Of a stretch of 64,000 bases of DNA, positions 1 to 9,271 are shown piece by piece. The stretch's first letter is position 1, and each line of letters begins with the position of its first letter. The notes under the pieces were generated by a model that ran no database searches, was not told where the DNA came from, and saw only the letters and a list, made by a program, of their open reading frames with translations. Both the position numbers and the translations under genes were made by a program. The DNA is from Woeseiaceae bacterium (GTDB lineage Bacteria; Pseudomonadota; Gammaproteobacteria; Steroidobacterales; Woeseiaceae), in contig JASJCM010000005.1 in NCBI GenBank assembly GCA_030065985.1, positions 39,539 to 103,538 of the forward strand, read 5' to 3'.

Positions 1-1943
1 CCGCGTGTCGCAGTATCCGTGAACTGCCCGACTGCGAGCATATTCCCGTACTGTTGGTTGCCGATGGCGAGCGTGACTTCGATGAAGTCTATGCTGTGGA
101 CGTAACAAGCGTTGTTACGAAACCACTCGACGACGAGGAATTCGTGGGCACGATCCGCTCACTCGTCGACACCGAGCGCACACTGAGCGGCATCCGCGCA
201 CTACGACCTGCCGGCGGCACGATGCTCGAAGCCGTACCCGACGCCTTCTTTGTCGTCGGTAAATGCGGTGAGGTTCGTCAGTACCTTGGCGGTGCCGCGG
301 ACGACTTCATACTTTCACCGATGGGTTTGCAGGGCAGCAACGTCAATGAAGTGTGGCCTGCCGACACAGCACGACTATTCATTGATGGCGTCCGCCGCGC
401 CATTCGTACACGTGACGGCCACTCACTGAAGCTCGAACTCGAACGCGACGGCGACAAGCGAGAATACGAGGTCCGTCTGTTGGTGCAGGGGCGTGACCGG
501 GTACTGACCATCTTCCGCGATATCTCGACAACGCCGGTTCAGGACGCGTCGAGCTCACGCGGTCCTGAAGGTCAGGCAAGTCTAATCGACGACGATGCTT
601 TCCTGTCAACACTTGATGAGGCGGTTGCCGACGCGCGCATGCGCGAGCGCGGCCTTGCCGTAATGTGCATCGATATCGACCGTTTCGAGCAGATCAACGA
701 GTCGCTCGGCGAGGCCGTTGGCAACACCGTATTGACGGTCTCCGCGCAGCGCATCCAACGCTGTCTCCGCATCTACGATCGCCTAGCCCGGGTAGAAGAC
801 TCCGACGACGCGAGTCTTACGCGCCTCGGCAATCATGAGTTTGTCCTGATGCTCGGCAACATCGAGTCTCGCGATGATATCTCGACGGTTGCCAGCCGTA
901 TTAATGAAGCGTTTGACGAACCAATCGCGATCGACGACCACAAACTCAACGTAACGCCGAGCATTGGCATCGCGCAGTTTCCGCTCGACGGCTCTGACGC
1001 TGCGGGCCTGCTGAAGAACGCGCGCGTCGCTCTCGACGAAGCCAGAACGACTAGCCCACAGGGACACGAGTTCTACTCGAACACAATGCGCTTCCGCGCG
1101 CTCAACCGCTTCGACGTGAAGGACGAGCTGCGCTGGGCGATCGATAACGAGCAGCTTGCGATCCACTATCTGCCGCGCATCGACTTGCAGACCGGTCATG
1201 TGGCGGGCCTCGAAGCCCTGCTGCGCTGGATCCATCCGCTGCGCGGCAGCGTGCCGCTCGCAGAGGTCATCCCGCTCGCTGAGGCAACCGGACTGATTTT
1301 CGCAATTGGCGAGTGGGTCATTCGCTCCGCGTGCAAGCAGGCGCAAGCCTGGCACGAAGAGTACGGCAACGTGCCGCCCGTATCGGTAAACCTGTCGCAA
1401 CAGGAGTTCACGCGGGACGACCTGCCGCGTCTCGTCGGCAATGCGCTTCGGGACACGGGGCTACCGCCCGGAAAACTGGAACTGGAACTCACCGAGTCGA
1501 TGTTGATGCGCAACCGACAGGCGGACGCCACGATCCGCGAACTCGACAAACTCGGCGTCGGCATTGTGCTCGACGACTTCGGTCAGGGTCACTCGTCCGT
1601 CGTGCACCTGACAGAGCTACCCATCAAGGCACTAAAGATCGATCGGGCCTTCGTCGAACACACCCGCGAGCCGGGTAAGCAGCAGGCGATCTGCGCCGCC
1701 GTTATCGCGATGTCGAGGGAGCTCGGTATCTCGGTCATTGCAGAAGGCGTCGAGTCCGAGCTGCAGGTCGAGTTCCTCAAGGAACGTGGCTGCGATGCCG
1801 TGCAGGGCTTCCTGTTTACGGAGCCACTGCCGCCCGAAAACGTGCCCGGTTTCCTCTCAGCCTGTGCTGAAGTCGCCGACGAAAGTCGCGTCATCGACCT
1901 GACGACCGTGCGCCGCAAAATCGCCTCGAAAGCCTTGTCCTGA
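1..1943 (+). CDS. Receiver-PAS-GGDEF-EAL protein, probable c-di-GMP phosphodiesterase (5' end cut by window)
   Basis: The reading frame is open from base 3, and the first codons read like the end of a receiver domain (an IPVLLVADG strand, then VVTKPL with the conserved Lys), so the true start lies outside the window. After it come a PAS-like segment (about residues 50-160, counting the TTG at 54 as 1), a GGDEF fold (about 175-345) and an EAL domain (about 355-610). The GGDEF signature is degenerate (GNHEF, 259-263). The EAL domain keeps EALLRW (387), the ELTES strand, DDFG, KIDRAFV and QGFLF. Known family behaviour predicts c-di-GMP hydrolysis with an inactive or regulatory GGDEF half. It ends 155 bp before the protease gene; a CRP-type site separates them, so the two may not be cotranscribed. 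Confidence 0.92.
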   Translation, partial: ACRSIRELPDCEHIPVLLVADGERDFDEVYAVDVTSVVTKPLDDEEFVGTIRSLVDTERTLSGIRALRPAGGTMLEAVPDAFFVVGKCGEVRQYLGGAADDFILSPMGLQGSNVNEVWPADTARLFIDGVRRAIRTRDGHSLKLELERDGDKREYEVRLLVQGRDRVLTIFRDISTTPVQDASSSRGPEGQASLIDDDAFLSTLDEAVADARMRERGLAVMCIDIDRFEQINESLGEAVGNTVLTVSAQRIQRCLRIYDRLARVEDSDDASLTRLGNHEFVLMLGNIESRDDISTVASRINEAFDEPIAIDDHKLNVTPSIGIAQFPLDGSDAAGLLKNARVALDEARTTSPQGHEFYSNTMRFRALNRFDVKDELRWAIDNEQLAIHYLPRIDLQTGHVAGLEALLRWIHPLRGSVPLAEVIPLAEATGLIFAIGEWVIRSACKQAQAWHEEYGNVPPVSVNLSQQEFTRDDLPRLVGNALRDTGLPPGKLELELTESMLMRNRQADATIRELDKLGVGIVLDDFGQGHSSVVHLTELPIKALKIDRAFVEHTREPGKQQAICAAVIAMSRELGISVIAEGVESELQVEFLKERGCDAVQGFLFTEPLPPENVPGFLSACAEVADESRVIDLTTVRRKIASKALS

Positions 1944-1985
1944 GCCAGTCTGCGACGGTTTCAGCCGAATTTTACACGTTCATTA

Positions 1986-2001
1986 TGTGACGCAGTTCAC
2001 A
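1986..2001 (+). promoter_or_regulatory. CRP/FNR-family operator upstream of the S8 protease
   Basis: TGTGA-CGCAGT-TCACA is a perfect match to the CRP/Clp consensus TGTGA-N6-TCACA. It ends 98 bp before the protease ATG. The identical 16-mer recurs at 5769. No convincing -10 box is visible at class II spacing downstream. Confidence 0.7.
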
Positions 2002-2098
2002 CTCATGAGCCGCCCGCCGGCGCGCTGCACACGACCGAAACGCCCCGTCCTTTGGTGCAATGTGCTCCATCACGGATCACTGCACAGGAAACACGGAC

Positions 2099-3901
2099 AT
2101 GTTTCGCCAACTACTCGTTATCGCTGGACTTACGCTTCTTTCGCTCTCGGCCATTGCCGAGGAACCCAGCACTGACACGCCCGTCAATGGCGTGAGCTAC
2201 ATCATCCAGGCAAGCTCGATGGACGTCGCTCGCTCGGCAGTCGTTGAGGCTGGTGGTGAGATTACTCACGAACTCAAGATCATCAACGCCGTTGGCGCGT
2301 TGCTGTCGCCAGGGCAATACAACGAACTGGCCAGCGACACACGCCTTGAGATCCAGCGTGATCGCGTTGCGGGTATTTCCTCGACCGCGACGCTCGCGCC
2401 GTCGACAAGCCTCTCACGCGAGGAGCCAGCCAGCTCCGCCGGCGGCAAGGGGCCGATCACGTACTACGGCAGCCTGACGCGCGCCTCCTACCTGCATAAG
2501 AAGGGCATCACGGGTGAAGGCGTAACGGTCGCCGTTGTCGACACGGGCTACCTCGATAACGCATCGATCGAGAAGAACCGCGGCGACACGATCCGTGTGC
2601 TCGCCAAGTTTGATGCTATCCAGAACCAGTCGTGGAAGATCGACGAAAAAACGATCGAAGAGAACGAGATCGCCGACGAAGAAGATTTCGCGGTCGGCAA
2701 TGACGAGAACGGCCATGGCAGTCACGTCATGAGCGTAATCGCCAACAACAAGTATGACGATAACGGTAATTACCTCGGTGTGGCCCCGGACGCCAACCTG
2801 GTCTCGGTCAAGGCCTTCGACAAGTTCGGCAACGGCACCTATCTCGACGTGATCCGAGGTCTCGATTGGGTCCTGACGAACAAGACTGAGTACAACATCC
2901 GCGTCGTGAATCTGTCGTTCAGCGCAACCCCGCAGTCGCACTACTGGGATGATCCGATTAACGAAGCGGTGATGCAGTTGTGGGCGAACGATATCTTTGT
3001 CGTGGCCTCGGCTGGCAACAAAGGTCCGGATGCGATGACGATCGGCGTTCCCGGCAACGTTCCCTACGTCATGACGGTAGGCGCGGTCACCGACAACGGC
3101 ACACCGAACTACACGGAAGACGATGCGCTTGCGACGTTCTCGTCGGCCGGACCGACGCACGAAGGCTTCGTCAAGCCTGATGTCGTCGCACCGGGTGGCA
3201 GCATCGTCGGCATGATGAAGAACGGCGACCACCAGATCACGATCGACCATCCCGAGTTCATGTTCAGCTACGGTGACTCAACTGACTACTTCACGATGTC
3301 GGGCACCTCGCAGTCAGCTGCCATTGTCTCGGGCATCGCCGCACTCGTCCTCGACGCGCGCCCGGAGCTCACACCTGATGAGCTCAAGTGCCTGCTGGTT
3401 TCATCGGCACGTCCGGCCACCAATTCGAATGGCGACCTGGCCGTGAGCGTCTTTCAGCAGGGCGCAGGGCTCGTTGACGCGTACAACGCGCTCGTGAAGC
3501 GCACGACCGATTGCGCCAACGTCGGGCTCGACATCATCGCGGACCTGGCCGGCACGATGCACTTCGGCGGCCGCGCGAACAAGAACACGGACGGCAACTA
3601 CTACCTCATGGGCCTCGACGGCTACCTCTGGATCGACGGCTACCTCTGGATCGACGGCTACCTGTGGACGGACGGGCACCTGTGGACCGATGGTTATCTC
3701 TGGACGGACGGCTACCTCTGGACCGACGGCAGCATCGGTACGAATGGCTATCTCTGGACCGACGGCTACCTCTGGATCGACGGTTACCTCTGGACCGATG
3801 GCTACCTCTGGATCGATGGCTATCTCTGGATCGACGGCTACCTGTGGATTGACTCCACCTCCGAAACGACGAGTGTGAACGAGTGGGTCAACCAGGAGTA
3901 A
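2099..3901 (+). CDS. Secreted subtilisin-like (S8) serine protease with 13 C-terminal GYLW(T/I)D hexapeptide repeats
   Basis: ATG 2099 is preferred over the in-frame ATG at 2060: it gives a clean signal peptide (MFRQLLVIAGLTLLSLSAIA) and has an AGGA Shine-Dalgarno at about 2084. An inhibitor-like or propeptide segment (about residues 30-110) precedes the catalytic domain. The triad is visible: Asp148 in VAVVDTG, His206 in NGHGSH and Ser404 in GTSQSA, with oxyanion Asn307 in ASAGN. After the protease domain, residues 508-585 are 13 hexapeptides, nearly all GYLWTD or GYLWID; unit 7 decays to GSIGTN. A short STS-rich tail ends the 600-residue protein. No sortase or other anchor signal is seen. 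The next gene (EAL protein) starts 4 bp after the stop, so the two are probably cotranscribed. The substrate is unknown. Confidence 0.93.
   Translation: MFRQLLVIAGLTLLSLSAIAEEPSTDTPVNGVSYIIQASSMDVARSAVVEAGGEITHELKIINAVGALLSPGQYNELASDTRLEIQRDRVAGISSTATLAPSTSLSREEPASSAGGKGPITYYGSLTRASYLHKKGITGEGVTVAVVDTGYLDNASIEKNRGDTIRVLAKFDAIQNQSWKIDEKTIEENEIADEEDFAVGNDENGHGSHVMSVIANNKYDDNGNYLGVAPDANLVSVKAFDKFGNGTYLDVIRGLDWVLTNKTEYNIRVVNLSFSATPQSHYWDDPINEAVMQLWANDIFVVASAGNKGPDAMTIGVPGNVPYVMTVGAVTDNGTPNYTEDDALATFSSAGPTHEGFVKPDVVAPGGSIVGMMKNGDHQITIDHPEFMFSYGDSTDYFTMSGTSQSAAIVSGIAALVLDARPELTPDELKCLLVSSARPATNSNGDLAVSVFQQGAGLVDAYNALVKRTTDCANVGLDIIADLAGTMHFGGRANKNTDGNYYLMGLDGYLWIDGYLWIDGYLWTDGHLWTDGYLWTDGYLWTDGSIGTNGYLWTDGYLWIDGYLWTDGYLWIDGYLWIDGYLWIDSTSETTSVNEWVNQE
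3620..3853 (+). repeat. 13 tandem 18-bp units encoding GYLW(T/I)D
   Basis: Thirteen in-frame 18-nt units run from 3620 to 3853. They differ mostly at synonymous sites (TAC/TAT, CTC/CTG, ACC/ACG, GAC/GAT) or at the Ile/Thr position, while Gly, Trp and Asp are held. Unit 7 is diverged. The pattern indicates selection on the peptide rather than a recent DNA slippage expansion. Confidence 0.95.
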
Positions 3902-3905
3902 GTTC

Positions 3906-5756
3906 GTGCGGGCAGCGATACGGAAAGTCATCAACCTCGACTTCGCCCCTGAGAACGACGACCAGCTTCTGCCGGTCAATGTAGAGGCCTTCGAGGACTC
4001 GGGAGAGGAGCGCATCGCGCTCCTCGCCACCGCCGACAAAGCCTCAAGGCAATGGGCACCAAAGTGGCTCGAGCAGGCAGGATTTGAAATTCGCCTTGCC
4101 GACTCCGCTGAAGAAGCCCTTGGCATTGCCGCCGCGACCCGGCCCAGCGTCATCATCGTCGACGCAGCAATGAGTGGCCCGAGCGGCAACCTCCTCGTTG
4201 ACGCGCTGCAGACGGTGCACGGCAGGAAGGTACCGATTTTCGGCCTGTGCACAGACCCTCGCGACATCGCGCTGGTCAGCCAGACGGAAGCGAGCGCACT
4301 GCGCTGCCCCTTCGACTGGCGCCTGGTCACACAGCGATGCGTGCGGGAGGTCAAGGCTCACGAAGCCATTACCGAACTGCGCGCAGCTCGTGACCGCCTT
4401 GACGAATTGCGTAACGAACACGACGTAGCGGCGCGGCAGCGCGCGAGAACCGCCGGGCTTGACTCGCTGACAGGGCTACCTAATGGCGAGCGCTTTCGCA
4501 GCCTGTCACACAAGACCATCTCCGCACGTGCCTATTCCGACAAGCAGACCTCGATCATCGCAATCGGCCTGGACCGTTTTCGTATGGTCAATGAGGCTAT
4601 CGGTCACGACAACGCAAACCGTGTTTTGCAGCAGTTTGCCGAGCGCCTGAAGACCTGCATCTCGCAGCGCCAGATCATCGGTCCTTTCAACGGTACGGTC
4701 ACGGCGATTGCGGCACGACTAGGGGGCGCGCGCTTCGCCGTGCAGATTGCCAATGGTGATGATCAGCAAATCGACCGCTTCCGCGATGCGATTGCAGACG
4801 AACTCCGTGAGCCGTTCGAAGTTGACGGGCAGAGCATCTACCTGACAGTCAGCCTGGGCGCTGCGGTCTACCCGTTGCACTGCAATAACGCCGATGAGCT
4901 GCTGCATTTTGCAGAGACAGCGATGCTCGAGGCGAGTAACAGCGAGTCGGGCTACTGTTACTACGACCCAGAAAAGCGCCTGAGCAGCACCGATGTTCTG
5001 CGTCTCGACAGCATGCTGCGAGCCGCGCTCAGCAACGATGAGCTCACACTGCATTACCAGCCGATTACCGACGCAGAGACCGGCGAGGTGGTTGCTGCTG
5101 AAGCGCTCTTGCGCTGGAACCACCCTGTGGAGGGTTCTGTTTCGCCGGGCATATTTGTACCGGTCGCCGAGAAGACCGGACTCATGAAAGAAATCGGGGA
5201 TTTCGTCATCGAGTCGGCCTGTGGCCAATTGCGTCGCTGGCTCGACGCCGGGATGGCGCCGATCCGAGTCGCGGTCAACCTGTCGCTCTGCCAGTTGTCG
5301 CGCGGCGATGTGGTGGCCGTGACGCAGCAAGCACTCGAGCGTTATGACATCGACCCTGCCATGCTCGAGATCGAACTCAGCGAACGCGGCGTCCTTAATC
5401 GTCGGCCGGAAGTTGTCCGGGAGATTCGCCGTCTCAAGGAAACGGGCGTTCGCATCTCGATTGACGACTTTGGCACAGGCCAGGCCGCGATCGCGTACCT
5501 CAAGGACCTGCCTATCGACGTGATCAAGATCGATCGCTCTTACGTCAGCGGTGCCGACAACAGCGATCGCGACCGGGCGATTGCCTGCGGCATGGTCGCA
5601 CTCGCTCAACACCTCGACGCGACGGTCATCGCCGAGGGCGTCGAGACCAACGAACAGCTCGACATGCTGCGCAGCTGGGGGTCTCACGAATGCCAAGGGT
5701 TTCTTTTCAGTCCGGCCATTCCCGGGCACGAGTTCTGCGCCCTGTTTGGAAGCTGA
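3906..5756 (+). CDS. Receiver-GGDEF-EAL protein, probable c-di-GMP phosphodiesterase
   Basis: The start is GTG 3906, with an AGGAG box that overlaps the end of the protease gene. The domain order is an N-terminal extension, a receiver domain (about 33-150, candidate phospho-Asp86 in IIVDAAM, but no obvious KP motif), a short coiled linker, GGDEF (about 180-345) and EAL (about 360-610). The GGDEF signature is degenerate (GGARF, 273-277), so cyclase activity is unlikely. The EAL domain keeps EALLRW (399), the ELSE strand, DDFG, KIDRSYV and QGFLFS, so phosphodiesterase activity is likely. The 4-bp gap to the protease suggests coupled expression. It is a paralogue in layout of the protein encoded at the left edge. 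Confidence 0.93.
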   Translation: MRAAIRKVINLDFAPENDDQLLPVNVEAFEDSGEERIALLATADKASRQWAPKWLEQAGFEIRLADSAEEALGIAAATRPSVIIVDAAMSGPSGNLLVDALQTVHGRKVPIFGLCTDPRDIALVSQTEASALRCPFDWRLVTQRCVREVKAHEAITELRAARDRLDELRNEHDVAARQRARTAGLDSLTGLPNGERFRSLSHKTISARAYSDKQTSIIAIGLDRFRMVNEAIGHDNANRVLQQFAERLKTCISQRQIIGPFNGTVTAIAARLGGARFAVQIANGDDQQIDRFRDAIADELREPFEVDGQSIYLTVSLGAAVYPLHCNNADELLHFAETAMLEASNSESGYCYYDPEKRLSSTDVLRLDSMLRAALSNDELTLHYQPITDAETGEVVAAEALLRWNHPVEGSVSPGIFVPVAEKTGLMKEIGDFVIESACGQLRRWLDAGMAPIRVAVNLSLCQLSRGDVVAVTQQALERYDIDPAMLEIELSERGVLNRRPEVVREIRRLKETGVRISIDDFGTGQAAIAYLKDLPIDVIKIDRSYVSGADNSDRDRAIACGMVALAQHLDATVIAEGVETNEQLDMLRSWGSHECQGFLFSPAIPGHEFCALFGS

Positions 5757-5768
5757 GCGACTGGTAAA

Positions 5769-5784
5769 TGTGACGCAGTTCACA
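5769..5784 (+). promoter_or_regulatory. CRP/FNR-family operator upstream of the propeller diguanylate cyclase
   Basis: TGTGA-CGCAGT-TCACA is identical over all 16 bases, spacer included, to the site at 1986. It ends 96 bp before ATG 5880. That matches the 98-bp spacing at the protease gene and argues for 5880, rather than 5802, as the cyclase start. Confidence 0.7.
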
Positions 5785-5879
5785 GGGGGGCGCCAAAGAT
5801 CATGGAGTTAGTGCCGATAAATAGTCTGGGCAAAAAGAAATTGTCGGCCGGCGCTCGCGCGGCCGCTTACGGAGCCAAT

Positions 5880-8800
5880 ATGACAGGGACATATTCGCAG
5901 CTCGCGACAAAGCCACGGATCTTCCAGTTCCTGCTGCTGTTCGGCCTGCTGCTGTTCGGTCTACCGCTCTCTGCCTACGAATCGTCGGTGATGCGTTTCG
6001 ACCGCGTCGGCGTAGCCGATGGCCTGTCGCAAAGCGCCGTGCTTGCCGTTGTCCAGGATCAGGCCGGGTTCCTGTGGTTCGCGACTGAGGCAGGCGTGGA
6101 CCGCTATGACGGTTTCGAATTCAAACACTATGGCCGCGAACGCGGCAATTCAGCGGCACTCGCCAGCGACTTCGCGCGCGACCTCCATTTTGCCGCGGAC
6201 GGCAGTCTCTGGGTTGCTACGGACGGTGGCGGCCTGTCTCGCTGGAGCCCCGAAACCGGCAAGTTCACGACGTGGCGACACGACCCAGGTAACGAGAACT
6301 CCCTGAGTACGGACCGTTTACGTCGCGTCACGTCTGACGACGCCGGCAACATCTGGATCGGTTCGCGCGGCCACGGACTGTGCAAGCTGAGTCCCGCCAA
6401 TGGCAAGTTCCAGCATTTCGTCCATGCCGGTGACGATGCCGCATCGCTGAGTCACAACGATGTACACGCCATCGAAGTCGGTAATGACGGCATAGTCTGG
6501 GTTGGCACCAACGCTGGACTCGATCGCTACGACAGCCTGACCAACAAGTTCCAGCGCATCACGAATGGCATGGACGACATCAGCGTTCGCAGCCTGATGC
6601 TCGCTAGCGACGGTACGCTTTGGGTCGGCACACACCAGTCTGGTGTGTACGTCATCGATGTCGACACGCTCGAATCAACGCACTATCTGCCGGAGACGAG
6701 TGGTCTTGCCAGCACGCGCGTCAATGTTCTCTATGAGGACAACGACGGCCGCATTTGGGCAGGCACGAACAAAGGCCTGAGTCTCTGGCAGGCCGGCGCC
6801 GGCAAGTTCTCGACATTCCGCAATGACCCGACTGACCCATCCAGTCTTGGTGGGGATGCAATCTACTCCGTGTTCCAGGACCGCGGCGGCGTTCTCTGGA
6901 TCGGTACGCTGACCGGTGGTGTCAGTCGCTGGAATCCGCGTTCCTGGTCGTTTGGCCACGCGAAGCTCGACTCGCCCGATGGCTCCGAGGTTCGCGCGAC
7001 CAACATCACATCATTCACCGAGGATCCGGACCGGAACGTTTGGGTCGGCACGTTCGGTGGCGGCATCAGTATCGTCAATGAAGAGGGGCACGTGCAGCGC
7101 ACTGTTTCGACGGAATCAGCGCAGCCACTTAGTGATGATCGCGTCATGGCGCTAACGACCGACAGTCGTGGCAACGTCTGGGCCGGCACGATGGCCGGCG
7201 GACTCAATCGCATCCACTCCGATACCGGCGTGGTAACAACTTTCCGCGCCGATCCCGAGAGCGACAACAGCCTGCCGGCCAACGGCATCATGTCGTTGCT
7301 CGAAGCACGCAACGGCGATCTTTGGATTGGCACCTTCGGTGGCGGCGTCAGTCGCTTCGATTCGCGCAAACAGCGATTCACAAACTATGCGCATGATCCC
7401 GAGAACCCGAACAGCCTGTCCGGACAACGTGCGACGAGCATTGCCCAGGCCGGCGACGGCACGATCTGGGTGGGCACGGACGGCGGTGGGCTAAACTGGT
7501 ACGACGCATCGTCGGGGATCTGGCAGTCAATCCAGCACGATGCGAACGACTCTTCGAGCCTGAGCGCGAACACAGTTTACGCGCTGCACGTTGACTCACG
7601 TGATCGGCTCTGGGTTGGTACCCGCGAGGGTCTCGACCTGATCATCAGGAAGAATAACGGCGCCAATCCCTGGCAGGTCGTCAGCATTTCGGGTAGCGAC
7701 GGTCAGGCTCTCAATGCCGTCTATGGCATCCAGTCCGAGCGCAACGGGCGTCTTTGGCTGAGCACGAGTCATGGCCTGATCAGTTACGATCCGGGCAGTC
7801 AGCGTATGCGGAACTTCCACAAGATCCACGGCCTGCAGGGCGAAGAATTCAACTTCGGCGCCAGTTTCAAGAGCAGCTCGGGATCGATGTACTTTGGCGG
7901 CAGTGCCGGCTACAACGCCTTCAATCCGAGCAACCTGGAGTTCAATTCGACACCGCCACCGATTGCGTTGACCTCCGTATCGATCATGAACGAGCCGCTC
8001 GCAACGCATCGTCCGCACAAGACGCTTGAGAGCCTCAACCTTGGGTACAGCGACTACGTCGTTACTTTTACGGTTGCCGCTCTCGATTTTGCAGCGCCCG
8101 AAAAGAACACCTATGCCTATCGATTGGTGGGCCTCGACGAGAACTGGATAGACCTCGGCAACGAACGGCGCATTACGTACACCAACCTGCACGGCGGCGA
8201 ATACACTTTGCAGATCAGGGCGGCCAACAGTGACGGCGTCTGGAACCAGAGCGGCATTACGATACCGGTCAGTGTCGCATTGCCACCCTGGAAGTCCTGG
8301 TGGGCATACTCACTTTACGTGCTCGCAACTGGCTTCACGATACTGGCCTTCTGGCGGCACCAGCAGAACAAACTGCGCCGGGAATCGGAGTACGCACGAC
8401 GCCTCGAGCGCGAGGTGCACAGCCGCACCAAGCAGCTCAACGGCCGCAACCAGGAGCTGAAGCACGCCAACGCTCTACTCATTGAGGCAAGCACGACGGA
8501 TCCTCTAACGGGTTTGCGCAATCGTCGCTACCTCTATGAGCAGGTCTCGAAGGATGTCGATCTCGTCCTGCGCCATTACCGTGACGGCACTGAGACCATG
8601 AGTCCGTCAGGCAATAACGACCTGCTGTTCCTGATGGTCGATCTGGACAACTTCAAACCCGTCAACGACTCGTGTGGTCACGAGGCCGGCGACGAACTGC
8701 TGCTGCAGATTCGGGACGTACTTCTCGATGCCTGTCGCTCGTCAGACGATGTCATTCGCTGGGGTGGCGACGAGTTCCTGATCGTCGCGCGCGAGACCAA

Positions 8801-9158
8801 TCGCAAGTACGCGGCGACCTTGGCCGAACGCGTTCGCAGCGGGCTTGCGCAACGCGTGTTCCCGCTTGGCGACGGCCAAATGGCGCGGATCACGACGTCC
8901 GTGGGTTACGCCTCATTCCCGTTCCTCAAGGATCGACCCGAGCTGCTGACCTGGGAAGAGGTCCTCGGCGTTGCCGACGCGGCCATGTACGAAGCCAAGC
9001 AGAAACGCAACGCCTGGACGGGCATCGAAGGCCTCGACTGGGACGGCGACGGCGACGAGCTTTGCCGCGCGATCAAGACGTCGCCGGGCGAGCTTGCCGA
9101 GGATGGTCACATCCGCGCCGTCGAGTCGATCGAGGACGTCGCCGAAGCGCTGGCCTGA
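5880..9158 (+). CDS. Two-component-regulator-propeller / Y_Y_Y / GGDEF diguanylate cyclase
   Basis: ATG 5880 follows GGAG (5871-5874) and gives a hydrophobic N-terminal signal or anchor (FQFLLLFGLLLFGLPLSA); an in-frame ATG at 5802 lacks these. The next roughly 700 residues are Reg_prop propeller repeats with recurring WVGT, WIGT and GGGVSRW strands, followed by a Y_Y_Y domain (YAYRLVGLDENW), one transmembrane helix (near WWAYSLYVLATGF), a short coiled coil and a C-terminal GGDEF domain. GGDEF is intact (about residues 962-966), after DPLTGLRNRR and VDLDNFKPVND. The protein of about 1092 residues should sense a periplasmic ligand and make c-di-GMP. It lacks the histidine-kinase output usual for this sensor architecture. 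The ligand is unknown. Confidence 0.93.
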   Translation: MTGTYSQLATKPRIFQFLLLFGLLLFGLPLSAYESSVMRFDRVGVADGLSQSAVLAVVQDQAGFLWFATEAGVDRYDGFEFKHYGRERGNSAALASDFARDLHFAADGSLWVATDGGGLSRWSPETGKFTTWRHDPGNENSLSTDRLRRVTSDDAGNIWIGSRGHGLCKLSPANGKFQHFVHAGDDAASLSHNDVHAIEVGNDGIVWVGTNAGLDRYDSLTNKFQRITNGMDDISVRSLMLASDGTLWVGTHQSGVYVIDVDTLESTHYLPETSGLASTRVNVLYEDNDGRIWAGTNKGLSLWQAGAGKFSTFRNDPTDPSSLGGDAIYSVFQDRGGVLWIGTLTGGVSRWNPRSWSFGHAKLDSPDGSEVRATNITSFTEDPDRNVWVGTFGGGISIVNEEGHVQRTVSTESAQPLSDDRVMALTTDSRGNVWAGTMAGGLNRIHSDTGVVTTFRADPESDNSLPANGIMSLLEARNGDLWIGTFGGGVSRFDSRKQRFTNYAHDPENPNSLSGQRATSIAQAGDGTIWVGTDGGGLNWYDASSGIWQSIQHDANDSSSLSANTVYALHVDSRDRLWVGTREGLDLIIRKNNGANPWQVVSISGSDGQALNAVYGIQSERNGRLWLSTSHGLISYDPGSQRMRNFHKIHGLQGEEFNFGASFKSSSGSMYFGGSAGYNAFNPSNLEFNSTPPPIALTSVSIMNEPLATHRPHKTLESLNLGYSDYVVTFTVAALDFAAPEKNTYAYRLVGLDENWIDLGNERRITYTNLHGGEYTLQIRAANSDGVWNQSGITIPVSVALPPWKSWWAYSLYVLATGFTILAFWRHQQNKLRRESEYARRLEREVHSRTKQLNGRNQELKHANALLIEASTTDPLTGLRNRRYLYEQVSKDVDLVLRHYRDGTETMSPSGNNDLLFLMVDLDNFKPVNDSCGHEAGDELLLQIRDVLLDACRSSDDVIRWGGDEFLIVARETNRKYAATLAERVRSGLAQRVFPLGDGQMARITTSVGYASFPFLKDRPELLTWEEVLGVADAAMYEAKQKRNAWTGIEGLDWDGDGDELCRAIKTSPGELAEDGHIRAVESIEDVAEALA

Positions 9159-9271
9159 GCGCCAGTACGTCGTTCAGATTCGGCATTTTCCGCCGATACA
9201 TAAGACAGGACTGTGCCTGCCGGAAGCGCAACCGGTCGGCCTTCGATTATGTTAAACGATGGCGGTAGCCC

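Noticed and set aside
1987..2175. Small plus-strand frame overlapping the start of the protease
   Set aside because: It overlaps the signal peptide region in another frame, has no ribosome site and no motif.
2414..3250. Long minus-strand open frame opposite the S8 protease
   Set aside because: It is antisense to a protein with a complete catalytic triad and shows no recognisable domain; such shadows are common in GC-rich genes.
3620..3853. Regular short repeats, checked as a possible CRISPR array
   Set aside because: The units are contiguous 18-mers in frame with a protease and have no spacers.
4719..5783. Long minus-strand open frame opposite the second EAL protein
   Set aside because: Antisense to a clear EAL domain; no family motifs and no plausible ribosome site.
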